DNA from: Tritrichomonas musculus
Taxonomy: Eukaryota; Parabasalia; Tritrichomonadida; Tritrichomonadidae
DNA: 64,000 nucleotides
Reading direction: 5' to 3'
Assembly (NCBI GenBank): GCA_039105265.1
Contig: JAPFFF010000026.1
Coordinates: 62,001-126,000, forward strand
In this document: piece after piece, positions 9,862 to 20,675 of the stretch
Layout of the letters: every line of letters begins with the position of its first letter
Numbering within the stretch: the first letter of the stretch is position 1
Made by a program: the position numbers and the translations under genes
Notes under the pieces: model-generated
What the model was told of the DNA's origin: nothing
What the model saw: the letters and a program-made list of their open reading frames with translations, nothing else
Databases searched by the model: none

Positions 9862-12720
9862 ATGAAAAACACTGCAATTTTAATTCAAATTCTGCTGATT
9901 TATGTATCTCTAAGTAATTCACAAGAACCAAAACTTGATGTATGTTCTAAGCAGGGAGAAGATTGTTCAAGAAGTAATATCCAATACTACGGAGATGACA
10001 GTCGTTATGTGATTAATGTCCCCGATAAAAATAGGATATTTATTATTTCTAACTGCCAATTTAAGAGTTGCAAGCGAAAATATACCGGAGGAGCTATTTA
10101 TATTAAGTCAGAGCAAAATACTTTTTTTATTGAGTATTGTCTCTTTGATAATAATAAAGCATCTGAAGCAAGTGCCATTTATTCCAATAGAAATGACATT
10201 ACAATTTTTAAATGCAATTTTACAAATAATTTTGTCTATTTAGAACCTCCTCCAACGAATACAGACGACAACTATATTATCAATGGCAATATCGTTACAA
10301 TTAATTCATCATCCAAATTTGCAAATATAAACATATCCGAATGCATATTTGGAGAAAGCACTTTTTATAATGAAGATGGCCTAAATATAAACAAAGGCAT
10401 TTTAAATGGGGGCATAATTTATTTAAATAATACAAAAGCAACGATAGAAAACTGCACTTTTCGTAATAATAAATTTGAAATTTACAAATGTCAAATTTCA
10501 GAGTACCTCAAAATTAACGGTGGCAGTTTGTACGTTAACAATTCAGACACAGAAATAGTGAATTGTAAATTTGAAGAAAATTTTATAAAAGCCGACAATT
10601 ACATTTCAGAGCAAGATTTACAAAAAACGTTTTTAAACGGTGGCGTTATATACGCTAATCGCAGCTCGAACTTTTTCTGTAGGAATTCAACTTTTGTTAA
10701 GAACACGTTTAATCAATTTCCTTATTCATTCAATTTCAAAGGAGGCGCTATTTATATAAATGCTTCTAATTGTGAGTTTTTTGATTGCTCTTTAATTGAG
10801 AATGCAGAATTCTATGATCTTAATTACTACACAGGCATCGTCTATTCCTGCAATTCAAACTCGAAATTCACGAGATGCAACTTTGCTGATAATTCTGTTG
10901 ACGATGCTGATTGCTTTGATTCATGCAACGGTGGAGCAGTTTTTCTTGATTCTTCAGATTCTGAGTTTGAAAAGTGCATCTTTAACAACAATCTTGGAAT
11001 TGATGGAGGCGCTTTGAATTCTTTTAATTCAAACTGCTTGCTTAAGAGCTGCTCTTTCATTAATAACAAGGCTGAGAATTCGTTAGATATTCATGCCGAG
11101 ATAACCGATGATTCAGTTGAACTTCAAATTGACAGCTGCATCTTTGAGCACAAAAGCGATCAGAGCAACATTTTGATTAGGCCGCCAAAAAGCAACTTTG
11201 CGTTCACAAATAACAAGGTCGAGTTTGGTATGAATGCAGATGCGATGTATGTGTTCGGTGATCAATCGTCTGGTGCCATCTTTCGCTGTAAGATGGAGCG
11301 TAACTGCATCATCCCTTACAGCAAGAAGGCTTATTTGGAGCCTGGCTGCAGCATTATTTCCAATGACGACAATAGTGAGATCAAGTTTGACAAGGCGTTT
11401 AGCCAGTGCTCAATCTGGCCATTGCCACCGACACCTGGACAGCACACAACTCATATTCAAACTAGCAAAATAAGCTATTACACTCAATCTTTAAAGTTTA
11501 CTGCATCAAGTGTGTTTACTAGTTCCTCAAAGTTTACTGCATCAAGCGTGTTTACTAGTTCCTCAAAGTTTACTGCATCAAGCGTGTTTACTAGTTCTTC
11601 AAAGTTTACTGCATCAAGCGTGTTTACTAGTTCTTCAAAGTTTACTGCATCAAGCGTGTTTACTAGTTCCTCAAAGTTTACTGCATCAAGCGTGTTTACT
11701 AGTTCTTCTAAGTTTACTGAATCAAGTGTGTTTACTAGTTCTTCAAAATTTACTGCATCAAGTGTGTTTACTAGTTCTTCAAAATTTACTGCATCAAGTG
11801 TGTTTACTAGTTCTTCAAAGTTTACTGCATCAAGCGTGTTTACTAGTTCCTCAAAGTTTACTGCATCAAGCGTGTTTACTAGTTCTTCTAAGTTTACTGA
11901 ATCAAGTGTGTTTACTAGTTCTTCAAAATTTACTGCATCAAGTGTGTTTACTAGTTCTTCAAAGTTTACTGCATCAAGTGTGTTTACTAGTTCTACTAGA
12001 ATCTCATATTTCACTCAGTTCACGGAATCGACTTCTCCCATCATATTCAGTCCATCAAAAGAACCAACTGATGTACCAGCATCAACACGTTTACCAAAAC
12101 CAACAGTTTCACCTGCATCAGCACAGTTGAGTGATTCAGAAGATTTACCTGCATCAACTGGTTTACCAGCATCAACTGCTGTACCAGCATCAACAATTTT
12201 CCCAGAACCAACAGCTTTGCCAGCATCGCCACAGTTGAGTGATCCAGAAGGCTCACCCGCACCAACTCTTTTGCCTGCATCAACACAATTACCACAATCA
12301 ACAATTTTGCCAGCATCAACACAACCGCCTGGGTCAACAGAGCCGATACATCTAACTGAAATCACTCCATTATCACAGTCATCATCCATGTCACAGTCAT
12401 CATCTCACACCAAATTCACTATAACGAATACCTTTACAGAGTCTCAAACATTCACCAAAGATTTCGATGCTATTAGAGGGTCGCATATATTCACGCCATC
12501 CTGCATCTTTGTACCAGTTCAACTAGCTCATACCTCGAGCCAGAAAAAATTGAGCAAAGGCGCGATCATTGGAATCTCAGTCGGCTGCTTCGTAGCTACC
12601 CTGCTTTTGATATTATTTACAGTTGCCATGTGCAAAATGAGAAACATATGGAAGACCAATGAGATTTATATTAACGAGACCAACACGGAGTCATCTGGCG
12701 AACCTGTAATGGGACTTTAA
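9862..12720 (+). CDS. Pmp-like surface protein with beta-helix, repeat stalk and C-terminal membrane anchor
   Basis: The ATG at 9862 gives 952 residues starting with a hydrophobic signal peptide (residues 1-20). About residues 20-530 repeat the pattern GGAIY / CxF.NN, typical of right-handed beta-helix proteins related to chlamydial polymorphic membrane proteins (Pmp), a large family in Trichomonas. About residues 544-711 are fourteen 12-residue Ser/Thr repeats. A Pro/Ala/Ser/Thr-rich, mucin-like region follows (about 715-860), then one membrane helix (about 899-925) and a short tail of some 25 residues. It should sit in the plasma membrane with the beta-helix outside, probably on a glycosylated stalk. 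Adhesion is the usual suggestion for the family; here it is inference. The stop is TAAT, not the TAAA form. Confidence 0.85.
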   Translation: MKNTAILIQILLIYVSLSNSQEPKLDVCSKQGEDCSRSNIQYYGDDSRYVINVPDKNRIFIISNCQFKSCKRKYTGGAIYIKSEQNTFFIEYCLFDNNKASEASAIYSNRNDITIFKCNFTNNFVYLEPPPTNTDDNYIINGNIVTINSSSKFANINISECIFGESTFYNEDGLNINKGILNGGIIYLNNTKATIENCTFRNNKFEIYKCQISEYLKINGGSLYVNNSDTEIVNCKFEENFIKADNYISEQDLQKTFLNGGVIYANRSSNFFCRNSTFVKNTFNQFPYSFNFKGGAIYINASNCEFFDCSLIENAEFYDLNYYTGIVYSCNSNSKFTRCNFADNSVDDADCFDSCNGGAVFLDSSDSEFEKCIFNNNLGIDGGALNSFNSNCLLKSCSFINNKAENSLDIHAEITDDSVELQIDSCIFEHKSDQSNILIRPPKSNFAFTNNKVEFGMNADAMYVFGDQSSGAIFRCKMERNCIIPYSKKAYLEPGCSIISNDDNSEIKFDKAFSQCSIWPLPPTPGQHTTHIQTSKISYYTQSLKFTASSVFTSSSKFTASSVFTSSSKFTASSVFTSSSKFTASSVFTSSSKFTASSVFTSSSKFTASSVFTSSSKFTESSVFTSSSKFTASSVFTSSSKFTASSVFTSSSKFTASSVFTSSSKFTASSVFTSSSKFTESSVFTSSSKFTASSVFTSSSKFTASSVFTSSTRISYFTQFTESTSPIIFSPSKEPTDVPASTRLPKPTVSPASAQLSDSEDLPASTGLPASTAVPASTIFPEPTALPASPQLSDPEGSPAPTLLPASTQLPQSTILPASTQPPGSTEPIHLTEITPLSQSSSMSQSSSHTKFTITNTFTESQTFTKDFDAIRGSHIFTPSCIFVPVQLAHTSSQKKLSKGAIIGISVGCFVATLLLILFTVAMCKMRNIWKTNEIYINETNTESSGEPVMGL
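11491..11994 (+). repeat. 36-bp coding minisatellite, 14 copies
   Basis: Fourteen head-to-tail 36-bp units encode the 12-residue repeat KFTASSVFTSSS. Units 7 and 12 carry KFTE instead of KFTA together with linked silent differences, and they lie 180 bp apart. That points to duplication of a five-unit block. The array forms the stalk of the surface protein and its copy number is likely to vary between strains. Confidence 0.95.
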
Positions 12721-13475
12721 TTTGCTGTAAAAATATCTCTCATTTATTCTTTTGTATAAATATCATCTTTTATTATAATATTAGACTCAGGATTTTGCGG
12801 TTATATTTTGGTCATATTTTACATACGCTAACTCAAGTAAATGCTATGAACTGCGTTTTACAATTATTATATTTATTAAGTAATTCTACAATATGATGAG
12901 CAAAGCAAAATTTAAATTAAAAGTGTAGTTTTTTTTTCAACATTTACGTGTTTATAAATTTATGAATACCAACTGAATATCTCTTTTTTTTTAGGCGTGC
13001 TATTTTATAATCGATATCAGCATTTACATTTTTTTATACTTGGTAATCGATTATCAGTTTGTAAACCTGATATTCATATTCTCAAAAGATGGTTAATCAA
13101 ATCGGAAATGTTACATGAAACATTTTGTAAATTTGATAAAGATTGATATCATTTATGTAAATCACATATTCTCATTTTTCATTATTTGATATTTATTATA
13201 AGCAAATATATTTGCTTTTTTTATTTCCTGAAAATTTGAATACTTTCGATTTTTTTTTTTTTCCTCGATATTGATTATCAAATTAAATATTTTGTTATCA
13301 ATATCAAAAAACATACTAACATTTGATATCAATTATCGAAAACTAAGCAATAAAAGGAAACTAATAGAACATACGCATATCATGACCAATCAAGTGAACG
13401 TAAAAAATATTTTTTTTTTTTTTATTAATAAAGATAAAAAGAAAGCACCAGCATCAACAATGAAAATAGAATTCA
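12721..13475. other. AT-rich spacer between convergent genes
   Basis: AT-rich 3' flank shared by the Pmp-like gene and the ankyrin/LRR gene on the other strand. It contains several scattered copies of short GATATC/GATTATC words (about 13,010-13,340) but no supportable gene. Confidence 0.5.
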
Positions 13476-15910
13476 TTATTTAATAATTCTTGTGCTTGGT
13501 AGAAAAGCATTATCATCGACTATAACTCTTTCTGAAATTTTAACTTCTGACAATAACAAGCATCCATCAAACGCGTTGCTTCCAATGAAAACTAAATTTT
13601 TTGAAAAATCTATTTTCCTCAAAGATAAACAACCATTGAAAGCATTTCGTCCAATCTCTTTTACATAATTTAAACGAATAATTTTCTTTAATGATGTGCA
13701 TCCGCTGAATGTGTAGTCTTCAATGTATTTAAGACAATCAACAAAATCCGCTTCTTCAAGAGATGAGCATTCACTAAATGCATTGTGTCCGATTTTTTTT
13801 AAATTGCACCTGTTTGGATGTATTTTTTTAAGCGATGTGCATCCTTTAAAAGCATAATTTCCCAATGATTTTAAGTATCTGTGAAATGTTATTTCTTTTA
13901 GAGATGAACAATCACAAAAAGCATAATTATCAATTGTTTCAACAGTCAAGCATATCGTTACACTTGTCAGTGACTTACATCCAAAGAAGGTATAGTTTTT
14001 AATTGACTTTGACCTATATGGAAAAGCAATTTTTTCGAGTGATGAACATCCTCTAAATGCCCCATCTTGAATCGATTCCATTGGCATGGGAAAAGTGACA
14101 TTTGTTAATGAATGGCAATTCTTGAATGAATTCTTCGGAATCACTTGTATTCCGCCTTTTATTTTTAATGAAATTACTCCATCAAATGCATTCTCACCTA
14201 TTTTGACAACATAATTTGGAAGGATTATTTCAGTGAGTGAGATGCAGCCTTTAAATGTCTCCTCCTCAATTACTATTACTGAAGAAGGGATCTCAATTTT
14301 AATTAATGATAAGCATCCTTCAAATGCGTTCCTTCCAATTGAACTAATTGATTCGGGAATTGGAATTTGCGCTAATGATGCACAATCTTTGAAAGTACAT
14401 TCTTCAATCGATGACACAGATGAAGGGATCTCGATTCTAATTAACGATGAGCATCCTTCAAATGCGTTCCTTCCAATTGAATTAATTGAGTCAGGAATTG
14501 GGATTTGCATCAATGATACACAATCTTTGAAAGCATATTCTTCAATTGATGTTACGGATGAAGGAATATCAATATCTTTCAATGAATAGCATCCTTCAAA
14601 AGCATTTCTTTCAATTGAAGTTACAGATGAAGGAATTGATATTTGCTTCAATTTATGACAGTTTATAAAACATGAAGGTCCAAGTTCAAATTCATCTCTC
14701 AATATTAAAAGATTTAAAATTTCTTCATTGCCTTTTTTTGCAGCAACCCACAAAGGCGTTTCATTAAAATATTCATTATGTGAACATTCATCAATTTTGC
14801 ATTTATATCAATTTTATCATTTTCAAACAAAAGTAAGACAATTGTCAAATAATCATACTTGCAAGCGAAATGAAAAGTGGAATTAATTCTTATTACATCT
14901 GGAAAAAAAGAAAAATTGTAATATTGAAAGCAGAAAGGAACAATTGTTTCTTTGCTCTTTTGCTTATCTTCAAACTTATTCAAAATGTAATTTGTTATTT
15001 CATTGTGATGACATTTGATTGATTCTTTAAGACAAAGCTCATAAGTAACTTGATCAAGTTTTGGTTCAATATGATTTTCAATAAGAAAATCAATTATTTC
15101 AACATCATTACTGTGAATTGAATAAAGTAATAATGAAGGCGTCAATTCAGCACCACTGTCACATAAATATTTGAAGATTTGTTTAGATCCGCAAAAGGCA
15201 GAATACTCAATCAAAGTCGTTTTTTCTCTCTTTAACAAAAACGGATTCGTTTCAAAAATTGATAACTCAACAAAGCTTTGAGATGGTAAATCATTCTGAC
15301 TTACAAAAGTGACATATTCATCTAAAGAATCTTTTTGAATAATTGTATACAAATAACCGTCATTTTCGCCGTTTTTTCTTTTTTCATTGAAAATTTCTGA
15401 GTCAAATTTTGGAATTTCATCATAATTCAAATAGTTTGCCCCTTCCGTTTCTTTATCTTCCTGGGATTCTTCGATAAAAGTTTTTATTTCTGGCAGAAAA
15501 TATTCGAAATAAAAAGAAGATTGGTATTTCGAATTCATTAATTCTTGGAAAATGTCTTTATCAATGTTAACAATTTTTTCTTCAATAAGAAATAGTAGGA
15601 TGCGCTTGTTGCCTCGAAATATTTCGAAAATTTCTGAATTTGTAAAATTGCTTTGTATATCTGTTTTTAATGTATCAAGAATTTTTTCAATTTTCATGAA
15701 AAAATTAATAGATCGATGATGATTATTTGATATTTTTGCTATCATATGAAGAAAAATCTTTAAATCTTCTTGATCATTTTTGATATTTTGTTCTTCTAAA
15801 TTATTGTTGAAATTTTCATAGTTTTCTTCATTGTTATCCTCATTTTCTATAAATGTAAGAATACTTTGTTGAATATTTCTCAATTTTTCTATGTATTCCT
15901 GAATATCCAT
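13476..15910 (-). pseudogene. Ankyrin plus BspA-type LRR protein, broken by one frame shift
   Basis: The 5' half (15910-14714) has the N-terminal region usual in trichomonad DUF3447/ankyrin proteins (MDIQEYIEKLRNIQQ) and ankyrin repeats such as SAFCGSKQIFKYLCDSGAEL. The 3' half (14753-13476) starts inside an ankyrin repeat (WVAAKKGNEEILNLLI) and runs into about sixteen 23-residue BspA/TpLRR repeats of the form AFxGCxSLxxIxIPSSVxSI. The halves overlap in different frames, and the ankyrin sense changes frame at the T run at 14794-14797, consistent with loss of one base. Either the gene is a young pseudogene or the run was miscalled. With one correction it would be about 800 residues. No signal peptide or membrane helix is seen, so an internal rather than surface location is likely. 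Confidence 0.8.
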
Positions 15911-16732
15911 TATATTTTCAAATATTATTTTACATCACATGTCATATTTTTAAAATTTATTCACCAATTGAAGAATCTCCATAGTTTTCATTGGATTCCA
16001 GACCTTGTTATGGCTAATTATCCTAATAAATGGAATTCAAACCATTCTTTTTATTATGATTGTATGATTATTATATAAAACAATTTGAAATAAGCTATTA
16101 TTTAAAAGCACTAGAATACAATGATATAATTGTATTATTCAAATTGATCAATTTATTTTTGGTGTTCCAATTCATTAAAAAAATTATATTATAAAATAAT
16201 TTCAATAAAGAAAACATTATAATAAAACTATATATAATTTGGCTACATCAATAACTGTCATTATTAAATTTTATATTGTATTTGTCATACACTGATTAAA
16301 ATATTTTTATTTTAATTTTTTGAATGCGTTTAGAAAAACTAAAAAAATCGTATAATTTCAATACATCTCGAAAGATGCTGTCACCTTGTTGATTCAAACA
16401 AATGGTGGAATAATGATTATTATATCACTGAATTCCGTAAAAAATATTTTGAAGATATCTCTCAATTTTTGAATTTCCTACCCAGTAATTTTTTTTTCGA
16501 AAATTTTCAATGTCGTAAAATTTTTTATTACACTAACTACAACCAATATCACTCAATTTTCTATACTGCAAAGTGAGATAAAAAATGATGTAATAAAAAT
16601 GTTTCTGATTTTGAAAAAGTTGATTTGAATACTTATTCAAAGTTTCACAACTTGAATTTCTGAACAGGTATTCAAATTTTTTACCTGCCCTTTATGTGAA
16701 GAAATTTTTTAAAAAAAATTTTTATAGTTAAT
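15911..16732. other. AT-rich spacer between divergent genes
   Basis: About 0.8 kb of AT-rich DNA that must hold the promoters of the ankyrin/LRR gene (leftward) and the CDC123-like gene (rightward). No convincing initiator or gene is visible. Confidence 0.5.
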
Positions 16733-17854
16733 ATGTCTACAAACTCTTTTGTTTTCCCTAAGTTCTCAAAGCAAAATTACTATGTTGAATCTTGGTATCC
16801 TGTGCTGGCAGACTTGACGTTTAAATCATGGATCTTTCGTTTTACACAAGAAGAAGGCGATTTATTGCACAGAATTGTTTTTGATACCATACATAATAAA
16901 CCAATCATAAAAAAGGATCAAGAATCTCTCAATCATTTCATTTCCAAAGTGTCAAATTTCTTTGAAAAAGTTAAAAATGAGTCACCGCCAAATTCTGGAT
17001 TTTTTCTTCGCCTTGGAAGTCGTTCATTGAAAGATGCTGTTTTTTATAGCGAGACTTCATTAAAACGAGTTACTAATCTCCTGTATGAGAAGTATCTGAA
17101 CGAATACAAATCATTAAATCTTGTGACAAAAGATGAAAAAATAAAATGGGTGAATCAAAAGAGCCAAATGAAAGATTATTTTTACATGACTGAATGCCAT
17201 GTAAAAGCACTCAAATGCAATTCAATTCCAGACATGTTCGACCTTTTTTTCCACAGTGAAAGAATTATGATTGATTTATTTCGTGAAAATAAGTATCAAT
17301 CACCAATGTTTTCATTGAATTTCAGATTATGGGATGATAGATTAACGTATCAGATGGAATTCAGAGGTTTCATTTATCATCATAAATTTTGTGCACTCAC
17401 ACAATATGATAATTGCTTATATTTCAAACATGTTTATGAAAATAAAGAAAAAATACTACATTCAATTACAGATCTTTATGAAAACAAAGTAAGACCAAGA
17501 ATGGAAGCCAATTGTCCAATGATTGAAGGAAATTATGTTATTGACTTTGGTGTCATTTTTAATGGTACAAATGTTGTTGATGTGATAGTAATTGAATTAA
17601 ATAATTTTCAAATGACAACTGGTGCGTCTTTGTTCGATTGGAATAAAGATATTGAGATATTAATAGGCAAAAAGGATTTTGAATTTAGATTAATTAAAGA
17701 AAACAAGTTCAGTGAAAATGATTATGATAATTTGCTGGGTCCAGAATTGATCATGCTGAAAAATCAAGTGAAAGCTCAAATTATAAATGATAATAAAACA
17801 TTTTCAGAAAAATATTTTAAATGGATCAAGAAAGTGGTGCCAGAGAAAGCGTAA
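16733..17854 (+). CDS. CDC123/D123-family protein
   Basis: 373 residues resembling CDC123 (D123), an ATP-grasp-fold chaperone that helps assemble the translation initiation factor eIF2. Family landmarks in order: WYPVLADLTFKSWI near residue 21; GFFLRLGSRSLKDA near residue 85, matching the family's R.S.KDA element; EFRGFIYHHKFCALTQYD near residue 206; and IDFGVIFNGTNVVDVIVIEL leading into NNFQMTTGASLFDW near residue 285. In canonical members the last block reads D-F-N-P-F; here it is E-L-N-N-F, a conservative change at a metal/ATP site. Trichomonas has several D123-like genes, so this may be a divergent member. The stop is followed by AA (TAAA). Confidence 0.8.
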   Translation: MSTNSFVFPKFSKQNYYVESWYPVLADLTFKSWIFRFTQEEGDLLHRIVFDTIHNKPIIKKDQESLNHFISKVSNFFEKVKNESPPNSGFFLRLGSRSLKDAVFYSETSLKRVTNLLYEKYLNEYKSLNLVTKDEKIKWVNQKSQMKDYFYMTECHVKALKCNSIPDMFDLFFHSERIMIDLFRENKYQSPMFSLNFRLWDDRLTYQMEFRGFIYHHKFCALTQYDNCLYFKHVYENKEKILHSITDLYENKVRPRMEANCPMIEGNYVIDFGVIFNGTNVVDVIVIELNNFQMTTGASLFDWNKDIEILIGKKDFEFRLIKENKFSENDYDNLLGPELIMLKNQVKAQIINDNKTFSEKYFKWIKKVVPEKA

Positions 17855-18137
17855 AAACGTATATTGGATTATTTAAGAACAAATCCTCAAATTGGCGAGT
17901 ATTTTTAAAAAGAAAATAAAAAAAACTGAACCAACCATTTTATATTCCTCTCATATCATGTGAAATTTGTATTTATAGAATTTATTTTGATAAATAAGTT
18001 AATAATTTGTAGATATTTTGAAATCACCAGAATAATAAAAATTTGAATAATATTAAATTAATATTTCAAAAAGTTATATTTTAATTGATAACACATATTC
18101 AAAAAGCTGTTAGAAATAAATTCGCAACATTTTGCTG

Positions 18138-20675
18138 ATGTCAAATGATAAACAAACACCAGAAAAATCTTTAAAAGACAGAAAATCCGAAGAAAAAGAT
18201 ATAATTTATTATTATTTAATTTTATATACCATAGATAAAGAAGAAAATAAAGGTAAAGGTAATGATAAGCGTCTCAAAAGGCCCCGTGTAGAACAATGTC
18301 ATAACGAATTGAAGAAATATTGGGGAGGTGATCAATGCTTCCACAATGAAGAACAAATAAGCGCTTTATTTAATAATTGGAGATCAAAGGAAATACCAGA
18401 TGAATCAATTACCAGATTAAAAAAAAATAAAAAGTTATTACCTATTCATGATCTTAAATCCCAATTCCCACAATTTTCATTAGGGAATTTACAACAACCG
18501 CCACACTCACTTCCAAATGATCAAAAGAAAAAAACACTTTTTAAGCTAGTTCCATCAAGCTTATTATCAGATAAAGCAAAAATAATATATATTACAATGC
18601 CGAATTCTAATATTGAATCATTCCAACCAAAACTTCAATTAAAATTAATTTCTCAGCCTGAATCAGTAGTATCGATACCACCACAACCCAATGTTTCAAG
18701 AATTAATTCCGAACCTACAACAAATGATTTATCATCCAGATCTTTAATTCCAGACCAAGCTAAATATCCTTATGATGCTAATATATCTTCGGTTCCTTCT
18801 CGTGCTCCATCTTTATCCGATCAAATTCCTGATCATTCTTCAAATCCCAATAATTCTGAGCCCTATCAAAATTTTCAATGGCCTCTGTCAAATTCGCCAA
18901 CACCATCTCGCTCCTCATCAGATGGTCCATCCAGCTCATTTGAAAAAATGAACTTTCGTTCGTCGACCAATGTTGTCTTTGTCACTGAAACCAAAGAAGA
19001 TTTATATGAAACGATAACCGAAAAAATTGATAACATCAACATGAATTCATCGCATGCCACAGAAAAGCTGTACAAGAAGCTAAAGTCCTGCTATTCTGCA
19101 CTTTCAAAGTCAAATGGAGTTTTTCTAAAAGAAAGAGAAAATCGCACAAAAAGTGACACCATTCAAAATGAACAAAAAGTTGCCAGTGAAAAAAGTGACA
19201 TTAATGATGTGATTTGCGTTGACGATGACATTCTGAATTTTGAAAAGGCAGCTGAAAAACAGTTCATGGACATCATCTTCGCGTTCATGAAGCTTGGAAA
19301 GCAGTCCATCGACTCAAACAACATTTATTGCAGCACCAACATGAACATCCCGCCGTGCAAGATGAGTGGCTCTTTTGTGCCGATAGATTACAACAGCAGG
19401 ACGAGCTCGCTGGCCGACAACCAATCTTCTAATTTGGCCATAAAAGGTCAAAATCGGATCGGCAAAGATGAAATCAGAGAGCCGATCAAATTCAATATAA
19501 ATTTTGAATATGATGTTTTCACACGGTTGAAGTCACTTCGACAGTTTAATTGTAATAACAAGATTCTATCGTTGCTTGAATTTGACCATGATGAAGGTGA
19601 TTTTGTATCGTATGAATTTGAGAATATTGAATTGAGCACGATTGTTGCTTTCAATGTCGAATTAGCACCGTGGGGCCAGTTCATGTTCTGCTATCCTGCC
19701 TTTGTTTACTATTCAGAAGGCCGGCAGTCGTTCATTCTCCAACTGAAAGATATTGAAACTGACACTGGTTTCAAAAAGTCGGTAAATTCAATCATTTTTG
19801 ATCGTCGCTCTGCCACTAATAGAATTTTTATATGTGGCGATGATTCATGTGTTAAAGAATTCACCATAATTGACCTTGACAAATATATTAAAGACACTTT
19901 TTCAGGGAACTTCCATCCTGCCCACTGGAACCTCAGAGATGACCAAGATCATTCAATAGAGAGAGAAATAGTGCACTTTTTGAAAACAAAGACATACAAA
20001 ATAAAAGGCAATGCACAAATTGACAGAAGCTCGCTAGTTGTCTGGCAAGACGAGCTAGTCATGGGCTTTAAAGACACTCTTGTATTCTGGGTAGATGAAG
20101 ATGAAAGCGACCGTTTAACTATTGAAAATATTAAAAAAATTGGTTGTTTGAAGGTATTTGGAAATTTCAATAGTTATTTGGCCGTATCTTCAGAAGCCTA
20201 TCCCGTTATCTACATATATAACAAAGAGCACCAGAACATTCGGAGGCTTGTTTCACACACCAAGGGCGTCACTTCGCTGGCAAGTTACGGTCTCTATCTT
20301 TTCACAGGGTCGCTCGATACGACTGCCCGTCTTTGGGACGTTGACGGAGGCGTCACCATGTCAATAATGAGCACCGTTACACAGGAGATATCAGCAATTG
20401 GATCAGGATCTTATGAAGATTACCTTTTCCTCTTCACAGCAGGCGAGGACGGAACAATTGACTGCTGGAGCATCGATACAAAGTCCATCCAATTCAAGAT
20501 CAAATTGAAAGAAAATATTGTTCCCAAAGAAATCTTTTTCGGCAGCTTTCATAATGACGCTAAAGACGGAGATGTCGCACGATTGATTGTGCTTTCGGAA
20601 TCTGACTCGTGCGATTCTGGTGCAAAACAGCATAAAAAGAAAAATACTTATTTCCAAATGTTTCAATTTTCTTGA
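18138..20675 (+). CDS. WD40-repeat protein with a long disordered N terminus
   Basis: The first ATG in the frame is at 18138, giving 845 residues. Residues 1-300 are Ser/Pro/Asn-rich, low in complexity and probably disordered, with a basic patch (KGNDKRLKRPR) that could be a nuclear signal. About residues 460-830 form beta-propeller-like repeats. The clearest WD unit is HTKGVTSLASYGLYLFTGSLDTTARLWD with a second ending in DGTIDCWSID. The other blades are degenerate. No enzyme domain is recognised, so a scaffold role is likely. The more conserved 3' part is richer in GC than the 5' part, as in the CLU-like gene. It ends in TGA. Confidence 0.65.
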   Translation: MSNDKQTPEKSLKDRKSEEKDIIYYYLILYTIDKEENKGKGNDKRLKRPRVEQCHNELKKYWGGDQCFHNEEQISALFNNWRSKEIPDESITRLKKNKKLLPIHDLKSQFPQFSLGNLQQPPHSLPNDQKKKTLFKLVPSSLLSDKAKIIYITMPNSNIESFQPKLQLKLISQPESVVSIPPQPNVSRINSEPTTNDLSSRSLIPDQAKYPYDANISSVPSRAPSLSDQIPDHSSNPNNSEPYQNFQWPLSNSPTPSRSSSDGPSSSFEKMNFRSSTNVVFVTETKEDLYETITEKIDNINMNSSHATEKLYKKLKSCYSALSKSNGVFLKERENRTKSDTIQNEQKVASEKSDINDVICVDDDILNFEKAAEKQFMDIIFAFMKLGKQSIDSNNIYCSTNMNIPPCKMSGSFVPIDYNSRTSSLADNQSSNLAIKGQNRIGKDEIREPIKFNINFEYDVFTRLKSLRQFNCNNKILSLLEFDHDEGDFVSYEFENIELSTIVAFNVELAPWGQFMFCYPAFVYYSEGRQSFILQLKDIETDTGFKKSVNSIIFDRRSATNRIFICGDDSCVKEFTIIDLDKYIKDTFSGNFHPAHWNLRDDQDHSIEREIVHFLKTKTYKIKGNAQIDRSSLVVWQDELVMGFKDTLVFWVDEDESDRLTIENIKKIGCLKVFGNFNSYLAVSSEAYPVIYIYNKEHQNIRRLVSHTKGVTSLASYGLYLFTGSLDTTARLWDVDGGVTMSIMSTVTQEISAIGSGSYEDYLFLFTAGEDGTIDCWSIDTKSIQFKIKLKENIVPKEIFFGSFHNDAKDGDVARLIVLSESDSCDSGAKQHKKKNTYFQMFQFS

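Noticed and set aside
11484-12130. Long open frames on both strands across the 36-bp repeats
   Set aside because: They are by-products of the in-phase minisatellite; the forward frame with signal peptide and membrane anchor is the real one.
12015-12389. Reverse Gly/Asp/Ala-rich frame of 124 codons
   Set aside because: It is the antisense of the Pro/Ala/Ser/Thr-rich region of the surface protein.
13271-13483. 70-codon forward frame
   Set aside because: Composed of AT-rich low-complexity sequence and poly-T, and ends in the 3' end of the opposing gene.
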